Shown here: piece after piece, positions 22,789 through 34,359 of the stretch
Numbering within the stretch: the stretch's first letter is position 1
Layout: every line of letters starts with the position of its first letter
From: Anadara kagoshimensis
Taxonomy: Eukaryota > Mollusca > Bivalvia > Arcoida > Arcidae
Length of the DNA stretch: 64,000 nt
Direction: 5' to 3'
NCBI GenBank assembly: GCA_021292105.1
Contig: CM037865.1
Coordinates: 75,095,152-75,159,151 of the forward strand
Made by a program: the position numbers and the translations under genes
The notes under the pieces: generated by a model
What the model saw: only the letters and a program-made list of their open reading frames with translations
Databases searched by the model: none
Told to the model about the DNA's origin: nothing

Positions 22789-23034
22789 GGAATTAAAGAA
22801 ATAACATTACTAGGACAGAATGTAAATAGTTACATAGATAAATCCGAGTCCACGTCTTATGGTGGCTTTGATCCTGAAAGTCCTACCAAATTAAGTAATG
22901 AAAATTTTAAAACTGTTTATAAACCAAAACTTGGTGGAAGAAGATTTAGTTACTTATTAGATCAAGTGTCGGCTGTAAATCCAGAAATCAGGATAAGGTT
23001 TACATCGCCACACCCCAAAGATTTCCCTGAAGAA
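22789..23034 (+). CDS. CDK5RAP1: CDK5RAP1 exon 2 of window: radical-SAM barrel
   Basis: The exon is 246 bp, 82 codons in phase 0. It encodes GIKEITLLGQNVNSYID, a variable polar stretch, then RRFSYLLDQVSAVNPEIRIR and FTSPHPKDFPEE. LLGQNVNSY and FTSPHPKDF are the conserved barrel blocks of MiaB-type methylthiotransferases. The acceptor is TATTTCAG and the donor is GTAAGT at 23035. The frame is intact throughout. The loop between the two blocks (about residues 18-50) is longer than in bacterial MiaB, as expected for metazoan CDK5RAP1. Confidence 0.95.
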
Positions 23035-23987
23035 GTAAGTCTGTATAATAACATATTATGACATTCATATTTTCAACTTTCAGAGTTAATTTGGTGGTTT
23101 TATTTATATTTTATTTATATTGGTGAATACTTGGTGACATAGATGTTTTAATTTACAATTTTCAGAGATATATTGGTGAATTATTAGCAATGTTAAAAAT
23201 TTTAATTTATAATTTTCAGTGCTATATTTCTATATATTCCCTCTAATCTCTTGACTTTGTATTGGCCTTTTAATATCGCTTTAATAATTCTTTGTGAATT
23301 ATATGTAGTGTCATTAATAGGAGTGAAATGGTTTTTTATATGCTAATTATTTTGTTTATGGGTCAATATCACACTGTCTTCTTTGATTCACCAAAGACAG
23401 TTACTCCCAACCTTGTGTATATAATTGCCATCAAACATCTTGAAAATAATTATTTTTCAAGTTGATGTCTTTAACAGCTGTGCAGTGATTGATTTCATAT
23501 TATTATTTTATTCATTTTTCTGCTAAAGTTGTGAGAAGTATTAGTTAACTTGAGCCCCTAATTATACAAAGTTGACAGTTGTTTACAACATTGTACACAC
23601 ATGAGGTAGGTTTGATAAAGTTCTTGCTTCAAGAGAAAGAACTTGTGCCTTAAATAATTATGTTTACCCTAATTGTGACAGAAATATTTATGCATGGCAT
23701 ATTTCTACATGCATTAGAAACTGTTGATAATTCAGGTAAATTAACAATTATAAACTTATTTGAATTAAATTCTTCTAAACAAATCTCTGTAATTTTTTGT
23801 TCTTGTTAATCATGTGTAGTGTTGTGTGACAACATTGTTGATAAGTACTGTAAAATCACAAATTTTCCTGGGTTAAATTTTTGTGGGTAGTTAACTTGCT
23901 GTGCACCTGTAATTCAAGCATAACAATTGCAACTCGCCTTAACCGCAAAAAAATTGTCACATAATCAAGACAAACAAGTCTAGTTTC
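23035..23987. other. Intron sequence, nothing recognised
   Basis: AT-rich intronic DNA. A ~55 bp motif around GGTGAATACTTGGTGACATAG recurs weakly at 23172, probably a decayed local duplication. Confidence 0.4.
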
Positions 23988-24620
23988 ATGCTGAAATGGT
24001 TCAATTTGCTAAAACTATGGGAACCTATATCACCTCACCACAATGTGCAAATTCAGAAAAAAGAAGTTGTTAAAATAATTGCAGCAAATGACAGCATATC
24101 AAGTTATATGCCTGGAAAATGTAAACGATGTGAATATTCTTCGTATTCGCCAGAAAGGAGGGCAAAAATTGCCAAGCTGGCTGTTGAAATTGGTGTTGCC
24201 AAGTCTGCAAGAAAGATGTTAGTTGAGCTTGGGAAAATTTTTTAGAGACAACCTTTTGTATCATTCATGATAAATATCGCAAATATAAAAGAGATTTGAA
24301 TCGGAAATTAGGGGTACAACAAATAATAGAGCGAGGCCTTTAATATTTGGTGAACAATTAGATCAAGATGTAAAAATGTTAATTTGAAACTTGAATCTGG
24401 AGGGTGGAGTTGTAAATGTTTCAATTGTCATGGCAGTGGCACAAGGTATTATTGGGGCCTACAACAAGGCCATGTTAACTGAATTCAAACAGAAAATGAG
24501 AAGTAAATTTGTGAACTGGTTTCTGACTAGGTATCAAAACAGTTAAAGATGGTGTGACAGTTAACAACCATACGATTGACCTGAACAAGAATAGTAATAA
24601 AATTGCTCATGCAAATTGAC
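23988..24620 (+). pseudogene. Transposase-derived fragment, DNA-binding N terminus
   Basis: An open stretch encodes CKRCEYSSYSPERRAKIAKL, then AVEIGVAKSARKMLVELGK, an HTH-like segment. In broken frames, IINKAMLTEFKQKMRSKF-like and WFLTRYQN-like text follows to about 24600. The combination resembles uncharacterised pogo/CENP-B-like DDE proteins spread in invertebrate genomes. No DDE core is seen. The lack of a continuous frame argues against a host gene. Family assignment is tentative. Confidence 0.45.
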
Positions 24621-24649
24621 TAGGGACAAAATTTGCATACAGGTCTAAG

Positions 24650-25084
24650 TCTATCACTATAAACTTTTTATATAGGCATGTATATTAGAATATTGTTGGT
24701 ATTGATGTAACAGTCATTTTGATGTATAGAAAAAGGTCGTGGGTCCAAAGGTTTAAAACAACATCTGCAAAGCAAATGAAAATACCGCTTTTACATCAAA
24801 GTCTTCAGAAACCGTGAGTAAACCAAATTCTGATACTGAAATTGAAAGTAAGATGCAATGATGACAAACTTGAATATCAAATTAAATTTTTAAACACTGA
24901 TAAACACTTGGCGTCAGAAAAAGATTATTCATTATTAATGGAATCAAAATGATGTTGATGTTTTCCCAAAATGAGCAAAAAGTTGATATTTTTTCCTAAT
25001 TTTTAGTTTAGGGCCTTTTCCCAAAGGACCCTGATAAATCCCTGTATTTGGCTTTTCTAGGATCTTGTTAATGTAAATATAGTT
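24650..25084 (+). repeat. Core-unit fragment and intron sequence
   Basis: Text at 24655-24760 (ACTATAAACTTTTTATATAGG, TTTTGATGTATAGAAAAAGG) is a piece of one tandem-core unit. The rest shows nothing recognisable. Confidence 0.5.
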
Positions 25085-25339
25085 TAATAGACCCCCTGCA
25101 AACTCGTTTCAGGCGGGTAAATATAGGAATCTGTCCATCTGTCTGTCTGTCCATGTAAAATTGTATCTGTGCCATATGTCATATAGCTACTGTTGATGAC
25201 TGTCATAAACTTCACCTGAATAATCTTCAAGTTCCAAAGCTGCGTCTTGAAGGTAATATTGGAAAAGTCAAGGTTTTAGGGAAAACATTAGATGGGGTTG
25301 GAAGGAGGTTGTATTTTTCTCTCAAGAAACGGTTCTAGT
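25085..25339 (+). mobile_element. ~260 bp dispersed repeat, second copy
   Basis: ATAGACCCCCTGCAAACTCG, GTCTGTCTGTCCATGTAAAA and an end of CAAGAAACGGTTCTAGTT align with the repeat at 18811-19070. It too sits inside tandem-core element sequence. Confidence 0.6.
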
Positions 25340-25535
25340 TCATGTAGTAAAATTTGGACAAAAAAGGTTACATGTTTTCTCATTTAATTTTGATAAAAAT
25401 CATATAAAGGCTTCAAATTGTTCTAACTAGACCATATAAAAAAACTGTGACATGGGCATTTCAGTTTTTACATATTCTTGTAATCACCTTCAGAATGGGG
25501 TCAAGGTCAAAGGTCAAGGTCATGAGCTAATTTTA

Positions 25536-26306
25536 AGCTCACCTGAGCAGAAAGCTCAAATGAGAGCTATTGCAATGGTTCACCATCCATCATCTGTCCT
25601 GCGTAGTATGTCGTAATGGGACAACAATCATTTTTGCATATCAATGAAGGTAATGGGTTAAAAGATTAAAGTCACAGATGCATAGAATGCTAAAATGGTT
25701 AATTTTCTCAAAAACTTGAAACTTTTTGTAAAGGCATGTATATGTATTGACCTAAGGAACATTTTTAATATGAATGAAGGTTATGGGTTCAAAGGTCAAG
25801 GTCACAGATGGAAAGTAAAATTATTGATTATCTCAAAAAGTATAAACTTTTGTATAGGCATGTAGAATAGAATATGGTAGGTATTGTTCTATCAGTATGA
25901 AGGTCATGGGTTCAAAGATTAAGGTCACAGATGCAACTGAATAATAAAATGTTTAATTATCTTGAAAACTAAACTTTTTGTATAGGATATTGTAGGTATT
26001 GGCATAACGATAATTTTGATGCATAAAAAAGGTCAAAGTCACATAGAAACAAATACTGAAATGGCCTAGTTTTTTTACATTTGTACTTTTACTTTACAAT
26101 TGTAGCTGTTTATAAATATTATACTGAACTAGACTTTAGATATTTTAGAGTTAGCATTCTCAGAACAAGTTATTATTAATATTAGCAAAACTTTTTGCAT
26201 ATTGGTCCTAACTGCTGGAAGTTTAAACATTCTCTTTAATGTAAGTGATCATTGAACCTGTGCATGAGATATGTCAGGTGAGTGTTAAGGTCCATGGGCC
26301 TTTTGA
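25536..26306 (+). mobile_element. Tandem-core element 7, short
   Basis: AGCTCACCTGAGCAGAAAGC start, about three to four core units, TTGAACCTGTGCATGAGATA, and AGGTGAGTGTTAAGG-TCCATGGGCC end. Older element text lies just upstream (25340-25535), implying insertion into a relative. It ends about 260 bp before CDK5RAP1 exon 3. Confidence 0.72.
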
Positions 26307-26567
26307 TTAAAAATGGAATGAAAGTGGAACTTTGCATGTGCAATTTAAAGATCTCTTTTACAGTGTGAAGGTCTATGGGGCTCCTGTTTACTAATTAAGC
26401 TAGATCTTAGATATTTTAGATAAAGTATTTGGGTAAGAAAGGGTTATGGTAGGAAATGACTAAGGTTGACATGTTAAAATACATTTGATATCTAACAGGT
26501 CTGCAAATAAATGGACCATTAACTCAATGTGAAAGATACTTACAACAAAATAATGATCTAATTATAG

Positions 26568-26721
26568 GTACTACAGATTATAAAGGAAAGAAACAATGTA
26601 TGTAATCAAATACATTTACCAGCTCAAAGTGGTAGTAACAGAATACTTGAAGCTATGGGTAGACATTACACAAGAGAGAGTTATTTAGATCTGGTAGACA
26701 CAATAAGAAAGACAATTCCAG
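26568..26721 (+). CDS. CDK5RAP1: CDK5RAP1 exon 3 of window: barrel, LPAQSGS block
   Basis: The exon is 154 bp: 51 codons plus one base. It encodes [20 protein letters not shown], then [20 protein letters not shown] and [11 protein letters not shown]. The final G pairs with AT of the next exon to make the Asp of the following block. HLPAQSGS and the MGRxYTRE segment are hallmark family motifs. The acceptor is ATTATAG. The donor GTATTG is weaker than those of its neighbours. The frame is intact. Confidence 0.94.
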
Positions 26722-26788
26722 GTATTGAATATCAGTAGAATTTATCTAGAATATTCATATACAAATGCATTTCTATAACCAAGTATTT

Positions 26789-26990
26789 AGCTCACCTGGT
26801 CAAAGATCATGTGAGCTTATGGCATGATGCAGTGTGTTTGTGTATGTATGGATGTGTTAGAAGCATGTATGGGTTAGTGCAATTTAGATTGTCATTGGTG
26901 TTGTCATGGCTACCAAATCTAGGTCAAGGTGATCTGTGGGTTCAAAAATCTTTTAAAAAGTCTTATTTTCCGAAAGCAATGATGTAACAA
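26789..26990 (+). mobile_element. Tandem-core element 8, 5' end only
   Basis: AGCTCACCTGGTCAAAGATC and GTGAGCTTATGGCATGATGC start the element. It then degrades within 200 bp. A second 5' fragment of the AGCTCAACTGGC subfamily may lie at about 27176-27290. Confidence 0.6.
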
Positions 26991-27519
26991 AAAATTGCCA
27001 ATACAAATGTTTCAGATTACGCACTCTCTTACCTTTTGAGATGAAAATGTCTACATCATTAACCAAAAGTTCCACGAGGTCACTTCCAGTGCGATGGGTT
27101 ACATGTAACCAGCAGTTTAGATGCTTGGAATATTTGAAGATTCGATATTTTCCTTATCAGAATTAAGGTTTAGATTGGCATGATGCATATGTGCATGGGT
27201 GGTTGCGTGTGTGTCTGTCCGTTAACAGCAAAAACTCTGAAACTGCTGGGCATTTTGAAACCTAATTTACTGTGCAAGGTTTACTAAAAAGCCAACTTTT
27301 AATTTTTTTGAGGATTTATTTTTACTGAAAAATATAACTATGGACTCAAAATTAGGTTCAAATAATCGTCGGCATTCCAATTAAAAAGTTTGAATAAAAG
27401 AAGTTTTTTAAATATTAATTAAAGTGCAGGACAGTCGGGACCTGTCATGATGAACTTTTAATAACCTAAGGTATTTTGAAAAATCAAAGTTAGAATAACC
27501 ACAGTTCTATTGTACTGAA

Positions 27520-27704
27520 ATGGTTTCTTAACTGGAAAAATATAAACTTTTATATAGACATGTATATAAAAATATTGTAGGTATTAGTCTAGCAATCATT
27601 TTAATATAGATGAAAGTCATGGGTCAAAGATAGATGAAAGTCATGGGTCAAAGATAGATGAAAGTCATTGGTTCAAAGATAGATGAAATTCATGGGTTCA
27701 AAGA
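27520..27704 (+). repeat. Core-unit fragment with 24 bp duplications
   Basis: A tandem-core unit (TTATATAGACATGTATATAA) is followed by four copies of a ~24-27 bp piece, AAAGATAGATGAAAGTCATG. A separate inverted-repeat element interrupts the core at 27705. Confidence 0.6.
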
Positions 27705-27708
27705 TTAA

Positions 27709-28959
27709 GGTAGTTCCATACTTTACAAATCGCCTGAAAACACATATTGAAATTTTGATATGTTGTACATGGGTATAAACCATTCAACATGCCAAAATTT
27801 CAGGGCAGGTATTCGACTTGCTTAAGAAGTTCTGAAGCACCACCTGGTGGCCATTTTCACGACATAAATGATCAAAATATTACTACTGTTATCAACAAAT
27901 AAGCATTAATAATTTTTTGTCATGCTTAGAAACCAAAAGTCTCTTGCATCTAAATTAACCATTATGTCATGAAGATTATTTGGACCAATGGAATTTTTCT
28001 TCCGGTCACGTGGTATTTTTCTACAGCGCCACCTATCAAGAGAGAACATTAAATTTCCAGAAAACTAAAAGTAACACTCTTTCGTTAATTTGTCGATTTT
28101 AAAAAATCTAAGTCGAATACGACCCCTGATTTTCACATATATCGCACATAAATATGTAAGTTTGATTTTCGAAAACAAAAAATTGGGGGTTGTCAAGCTA
28201 CTTTTTTCATAAAATTGCATCAAAATCCTGAAACAAGAAAAAAGCATCATTCCTTACGCAAGAAGTTACCAATAATGTCCTAGGATACTCTTATGAACTC
28301 GTTGTTTTTCGTTTGGTATTAACAAATAAACAAAAATACTGATTGTGAGCTATTTGGCTGTGCAAAACAAAACCAATTTAATATTCTTATGGTCTGTCAC
28401 CCATAGAAACACATAGCAACCGTTACCCAACACAGATCAGTTAAAGTGGAAAGGGGATTCGTATACATTGATGAAGTGTTCTTGATTTTAGGCGCTGAAT
28501 GAAACGCAAATACAAGAACATAGCCAAACTGCTAAAATTTGACACCGAGAAAAATGATCATCATTATGTTTATTGAAGAATCGTCAGTTTGTATTTAAAA
28601 TCACTGAAAAAAACAAACATAAAGCGGCATTTAAAATACTGTCTTCAAAATTTAAACAATGTACTCAAATCTTTCAATTATTTAGAATAGTACTCTCAAT
28701 AGTGTAGATCAACCTAATTTCCGTTATGTACAATATATATTTTCTTCTTAAAAATTGTGCACAGAATTAATATTGTGAATTCTAATCTTTTGTGAATGCA
28801 GAAAATTATTCTACTGAATGATAGCATAACAGCGTTCCCGCCATAATTCTGAAGGCGCCGAAGACCACACATTCGTGACGTCATAGATAAAAAAGACGTC
28901 AAATCTGACATTTCGACCGTACGCACAAAACGACGACGTCACCATGGTATGGAACTACC
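27709..28959. mobile_element. Inverted-repeat element with probable TTAA duplication
   Basis: The termini GGTAGTTCCATAC and GTATGGAACTACC are exact complements. The flanks are TTAA on the left (27705-27708) and TTGA on the right (28960-28963), consistent with a TTAA duplication carrying one substitution. It interrupts a tandem-core unit at AAAGATTAAGGTCA. It is 1.25 kb long and no transposase was recognised. TTAA targets suggest piggyBac or Kolobok superfamilies, which I cannot distinguish. Confidence 0.68.
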
Positions 28960-29083
28960 TTGAGGTCAAAGAACTGTAAAAAATACTGAAACAGCCTAGG
29001 TTTTTGCCTTTGCATTTTTAACCAGCTGTCTACACATTTACTTTAGTTAGACATTAGATATTTAGATATATAATTGCATTTTT

Positions 29084-30041
29084 AGCTCACCTGAACAAAG
29101 GTCATGTGAGCTTATGTTATAGTGCAGCATGTGTATGTGCTTGTGTGCCTGGGTCCTTAACACCTATTTTAGACTTTCCCCCTGAAACTACCAGACAGAT
29201 TTCAATGAAACTTGGTCTAAAGAATATATAGGCTGGTGCCATTCAGATTTGTTTGGGGCCTTGCCTTGTCTTCCATAACTAGTTCAAGGTGACCTAGGAG
29301 TGCAAAATCTTCTCCTAAAGCGATGATCGTGGAAAAAAATCTGATGTGATATTTGGCTTTTCTAGGGTCTTAAGCTTATAGTTTGTTCATTTTGTAAAAT
29401 AAGGACACGTTTTTGCGTTTAATTTTTTTAAAAAAAGATAGTAACATAGCTTCAAAATGTTATAACTTGACTAATTGATCATAATAAAATACTGAAATAC
29501 TAAATTATCTGGAAAACTATAAAGTTTTTTGTATAGGCATTTATATTTTAATATTGTCCATGTTCTTGTTGATATAAAGATGAAGGTCATGGGTCCAAAG
29601 GTCAGTGTCACAGCTGCAAAAGAATAGTGAAATGGTATAATTATCTTGAAAGCTTTAAATTTTTTGCATGGATATGTATATTAGATTATTGTAGGTATTG
29701 ATGAAATGGTGATTTTGAGATATAGGTGAAGGTCATAGGTTCAAAAGTAAAGGTCACAGATGTGAAAGAATACTGAAATGGTTAAATATCTTAAAAACTA
29801 TAAACTTTTTGTATAGGCATGTATATTAGAATAATGTAGGTATTAATTCAACAAAGTTTTATATAGATGCATGAAGGTCAATGTCACAAATGTTTAAAAA
29901 TTTTGAAATGGTTAGTTATCTAGAGGAGGCTTTAAAAATTGTCTATGTATAAAGATTTCAGGTATTTCAGTTTTAATATTTTTAAAACATTTTAGGTAGC
30001 CATTATCAGGTGAGCGTATCAGGCCCATTGGGCTTCTTGTT
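29084..30041 (+). mobile_element. Tandem-core element 9
   Basis: AGCTCACCTGAACAAAGGTC hairpin start, 5' section, about three to four diverged core units, and AGGTGAGCGTATCAGG-CCCATTGGG-CTTCTTGTT end. It is more diverged than element 4. Confidence 0.75.
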
Positions 30042-30774
30042 ATGAAAATATATGTTTGTTTACATTCCATTTCGAAGAACAGGAAATGAATTACAAAGAT
30101 GTAAATAGTATAACAGCTTTAATAGTCAGTAGTTTTGTGTTAATAGTTATATTTAGTAAATAAAAGTTAAATAATAATATACATTTTCTGGTATTGCAAA
30201 AACAAACTGTCCTGAAGAAATTTTATCATGAAATGAAATATGATTACATTTTTACAAGACTGAATTTTTCTTGTGTTTTTCAAAATTCTTGACAGGGTAA
30301 AATTTCCATGATTTGGTGTGTCCTAGGGGATAGGTTTAAAAAGCTTCAAAATCTGTGACACCTAAGACAATCTGGGATGTATATCATGTATGATAAATGA
30401 CAATATTCCATATACCCAAGTACAAGAGCATGAAACAGACTAAAATATTCTCCTATACAAAAAAAGTTGTAGTGCACAGTTATTACTGGTAATCAAATTA
30501 CCTCATCTTTTATGCAAGTACAAATATACATTAATTTTGTACTTTAATCTATATTTTTTATTAACTCAGAGTTGTAGCCAGTGAATGTAGTAAGCTAGAG
30601 TAAGCCTAAGTTTCTGTTTCCGTTTTACACAAAAATACTGAAATATTTTATATCACTTTGTATGTTGCTATCATTGTGATCTTTGCCAACAGTCTAATGG
30701 CAAACATGTAAATGGACATATCTTGCTCTGCCTAGCAGTGCTCTTAATACAAACACATTTTTAAATACTTGTAG
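30042..30774. other. Intron sequence, nothing recognised
   Basis: AT-rich intronic DNA ending in the acceptor of CDK5RAP1 exon 4. Confidence 0.45.
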
Positions 30775-30903
30775 ATATAGCCCTAACCAGTGATTTTATT
30801 GCTGGGTTTTGTGACGAAACACAGATGGATCACCATCTTACCTTAGATTTGATACAGAGAATTAAATCACTTTGTATATTGTTTTCCATACAGCATGAGA
30901 GAG
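30775..30903 (+). CDS. CDK5RAP1: CDK5RAP1 exon 4 of window, frame disrupted
   Basis: The first part encodes DIALTSDFIAGFCDETQMDH then HLTLDLIQRIK in phase with exon 3. The last part encodes FVYCFPYSMRE in the next frame, ending at a GTAAGT donor. The frame change falls near 30862-30880, around AAATCACTTTG, and corresponds to one extra base or two missing bases. Exon length (129 bp) is off by one from a phase-consistent exon. Without correction, translation runs into a TAG early in exon 5. Both halves are clearly conserved, so this looks like a recent indel or an assembly error rather than an old relic. Confidence 0.88.
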
Positions 30904-30927
30904 GTAAGTATTACTATATCAACTGTG

Positions 30928-31930
30928 TACAGGCTGTGGATTGTGTTTATACATGTGTAGTGTGTGTACAGATAGAGCATTGTGTATAGAAAAAATGTCA
31001 TAGGTTCAAAGCTTAAATACAAGCTCTGATGGATTGTATGTATACATGTGTAGTGTGTGTACAGATAGAGTATTGTGTATAGAAAAAATGTCATAGGTTC
31101 AAAGCTTTAATACAAGCTCTGTGGATTGTGTTTATACATGTGTAGTGTGTGTACAGATGAGTATTGTGTATAGAAAAAATGTCATAGGTTCAAAGCTTAA
31201 ATACAAGCTCTGATAGATTGTATGTATACATGTGTAGTGTGTGTACAGATAGAGTATTGTGTATAGAAAAAATGTCATAGGTTCAAAACTCAAATACAAG
31301 CTCTGATAGATTGTATGTATACATGTGTAGTGTGTGTACAGATAGAGTATTGTGTATAGAAAAAATGTCATAGGTTCAAAGCTTAAATACAAGCTCTGGT
31401 GGATTGTATGTATACATGTGTAGTGTGTGTACAGATAGAGTATTGTGTATAGAAAAAATGTCATAGGTTAAAAACTCAAATACAAGCTCTGATGGATTGT
31501 ATGTATACATGTGTAGTGTGTGTACAGATGAGTATTGTGTATAGAAAAAATGTCATAGGTTCAAAGCTCAAATACAAGCTCTGATAGATTGTATGTAAAC
31601 ATGTGTAGTGTGTGGACAGATAGAGTATTTGTATAGAAAAAATGTCATAGGTTAAAAACTCAAATACAAGCTCTGATGGATTGTATGTATACATGTGTAG
31701 TGTGTGTACAGATAGAGTATTGTGTATGGAAAAAATGTCATAGGTTCAAAACTGGAGTACAGGCTCTGGTGGATTGTATGTATACATGTGTAGTGTGTGT
31801 ACAGATAGAGTATTGTGTATAGAAAAAATGTCATAGGTTCAAAACTCAAGTACAGGCTGTGGATTGTATGTATACATGTGTAGTGTGTGTACAGATAGAG
31901 TATTGTGTATAGAAAAAATGTACAGGCTGT
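30928..31930. repeat. 93 bp minisatellite, about 11 copies
   Basis: Each unit reads GTATACATGTGTAGTGTGTG, then ACAGATAGAGTATTGTGTAT, AGAAAAAATGTCATAGGTTC, and AAAGCTCAAATACAAGCTCTG. Units differ by a few bases and short indels. The part GTATAGAAAAAATGTCATAGGTTCAAAG resembles a slice of the tandem-core unit (GTATAGAAAAAGGTCATGGG), suggesting that origin. Long minus-strand open frames here are repeat artefacts. It lies in the exon 4-5 intron. Confidence 0.92.
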
Positions 31931-33180
31931 GGATTGTGTGTATAATGTGGAGTGTAAGTACAGATAATAGATTGTTTGTATAGATAATGGATTGTATGTA
32001 CAGATAATGGATTGTATGTATATGTATGTATAGGTAATGGATTGTATGTATAGATAATGGATTGTATGTACAGATAATGGATTGTATGTACAGATAATGG
32101 TTTGTATGTACAGATCATGGATTGTATGTATAGATAATGGATTGTATGTACAGATCAGATCATGGATTGTATGTATATGTATGTATAGATAATGGATTGT
32201 ATGTATATGTATGTATAGATAATGGATTGCATGTATAGATAATGGATTGTATGTACAGATAACGGATTGTATGTACAGATAATGGATTGTGTGTATAGAT
32301 AATGGATTGTATGTATAGATAATGGATTGTATATACATATAATGGATTGTATGTACAGATAATGGATTGAATGTATAGATAATGGATTGTATATACAGAT
32401 AATGGATTGTGTGTATAGATAATGGATTGTATGTATAGATAATGTATTTTATGAACAGATCATGGATTGTATGTATATGTATGTATAGATAATGGATTGT
32501 ATGTACAGATAATGGATTGTAAATACAGATAACAGATTGTATAAATAGACAATAGATTGTACAGATAATGGATTGTATGTACAGATAATGGATTGTATGT
32601 ATACATAATGGATTGTATGTATAGATAATAGATTGTGTGTACAGACAATGGATTGTGTGTACAGACAATGGATTGTATGTACAGATAATGGATTGTATTT
32701 ACAGATACAGGATTGTATGTGTACATAATGGATTGTATGTGCAGATAATAGATTGTGTGTACAGACAATGGATTGTGTGTACAGATAAAGGATTGTATGT
32801 ATAGATAATGGATTGTATTTACAGATAAAAAATTGTGTGTACAAATAATGGATTATATGTACAAATAATGATTCTATGCACAAATAATGATTCTATGTAC
32901 AAATAATGGATCGTATATACAGATAATGGACTGTATGTACAGATAATGGATTGTATGTGTAGATAATAGATTGTGTGTACAAATAATGGATTGTATGTAC
33001 AAATAATGAATGCTATGTACAAATAATGGATTGTATGTGTAGATAATGGATTGTGTGTACAAATAATGATTGTATGTATAGATAATGGATTATATGTACG
33101 GATAATGGATTGTATGTATAGGTATGGATTGTGTGTACAATCAATGGATTGTGATTGTGTATATAGATAATGGATTGTGT
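31931..33180. repeat. 20 bp minisatellite, about 60 copies
   Basis: The unit is GGATTGTATGTACAGATAAT, with variants TATAGATAAT and GTGTACAAATAAT. Some higher-order insertions of ATGTATATGTATGTATAG occur. It follows directly from the 93 bp array, whose GGATTGTATGTATACATG start probably seeded it. Apparent minus-strand proteins rich in YLYTQSI are translations of this repeat, not genes. Confidence 0.93.
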
Positions 33181-33395
33181 ACATTGTAAGTGTAAGTGTA
33201 TTGTAAGTGCAGGTAGTGAAATATATGTATAAAGATGAATTATGTTGTGTACAATAGTGTTGTGTATTTGCATATAAATTGTATATCTATGTACAGTTAC
33301 TATGTGTTCAGACAATATATGTATACATATTTCTGAGGTGATTACTAAACTGAATATTTCTAAACTATAAAAATATATCAACATTTCATTTACAG

Positions 33396-33544
33396 AAAAC
33401 TCGAGCACATCATAGACTTAAAGACAACATTACATTTACTGTAAAAAATCAGCGTGTTGCAGAAATCATTGAAATCTTCCGTGAAGAGCATTACAAATTC
33501 AAACTGAGATGATAGGAAGTCAGCAGTTAGTTCTCATTGAAGAT
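33396..33544 (+). CDS. CDK5RAP1: CDK5RAP1 exon 5 of window, frame disrupted
   Basis: The exon begins after TTTACAG with KTRAHHRLKDNITFTVKNQR and VAEIIEIFREEHYKF, then meets TGA TAG in frame near 33510. Another frame encodes MIGSQQLVLIED up to a GTAAGT donor at 33545. VLIED followed by SRRS in exon 6 matches the start of the TRAM region in this family, so the exon continues past the apparent stop. The 149 bp length is one base short of 50 codons, consistent with one missing base near 33496-33506. A tandem-core element begins only 13 bp beyond the exon end. Confidence 0.88.
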
Positions 33545-33557
33545 GTAAGTTTTTTTT

Positions 33558-34359
33558 AGCTCACCTGAGATGAAAGCTTAGATAAGCCTTTTTGATGGTA
33601 CACAATGTTATGTGTTGTCCATTCTGTGTTAACATTTCACATGTTAATCAATGGGGAAAACTGCAAAAATCACTGTTTTTTGCTTTGATAAATGCACCTA
33701 TATTAAAATATTGTTTCCCTAGTGACTAACTAGTATTTGATTCTTTGGCAAAGATAAATCATGTTTTTCAATGCCATATTATTAGCCAATCAGATGCCTG
33801 AAATATATTTGATGCAGACTATGCATGTGCAAGTGTCATTTACTTTTTCAAACATTCTGATCATCTAGTCAGGGAAATTTATATCGTTAATCATCTTAGT
33901 TATTTTTGTGTGCATTGTGAATACCTATTTTCTTCTTCTGTGATAAAAAGAACAAGAAAGATTGCAATGAAAATTGATCAGAAATACATATGGGTCGTTG
34001 GCGTTCTTTTAGAATTAACTACATTGTTCCTAATAATGTATCCTATTGGTAAATTATGACATAACATTTATAGTTGTTCAGAGTAAGAAGGTAAGGAAGG
34101 GATAATTTTGACATAGTTATATTTGTTGTTTTGTTAAAAACTTCAAAAATTGCACTATGTACAGAATTAGATTCACTTTTGGATGAATGAGAAATATTTT
34201 TTCCTATTAGGTCAGTAGATTTTGCATCAAGTTTGGCAAATTTCTTGTGCGTTTGTTAGGAAATACAACTTTATTCTTGCATTTACCATATGCACTGAAT
34301 TTATGGAAACACAGTAGGCATTGTTCTTAGGTAAGCATTTAGCCCCATGGGTCTCTTGT
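33558..34359 (+). mobile_element. Tandem-core element 10, no core units left
   Basis: AGCTCACCTGAGATGAAAGC start and AGGTAAGCATTTAGCCCCATGG-GTCTCTTGTT end, with diverged unrelated interior and no clear core unit. It starts 13 bp after the CDK5RAP1 exon 5 boundary, so the exon's donor is followed by the element's T-run. Confidence 0.62.

Noticed and set aside
30880-30900. A tiny GT...AG intron (GTATATTGTTTTCCATACAG) that might explain the exon 4 frame change
   Set aside because: At 20 bp it is too short to splice, and it would delete the conserved YCFPYS codons that precede SMRE.
31132-33408. Long minus-strand open frames up to 338 codons, rich in Tyr, Ile, Leu and Ser
   Set aside because: They translate the 93 bp and 20 bp minisatellites, overlap in several frames and lie in an intron of CDK5RAP1; no domain or independent support.
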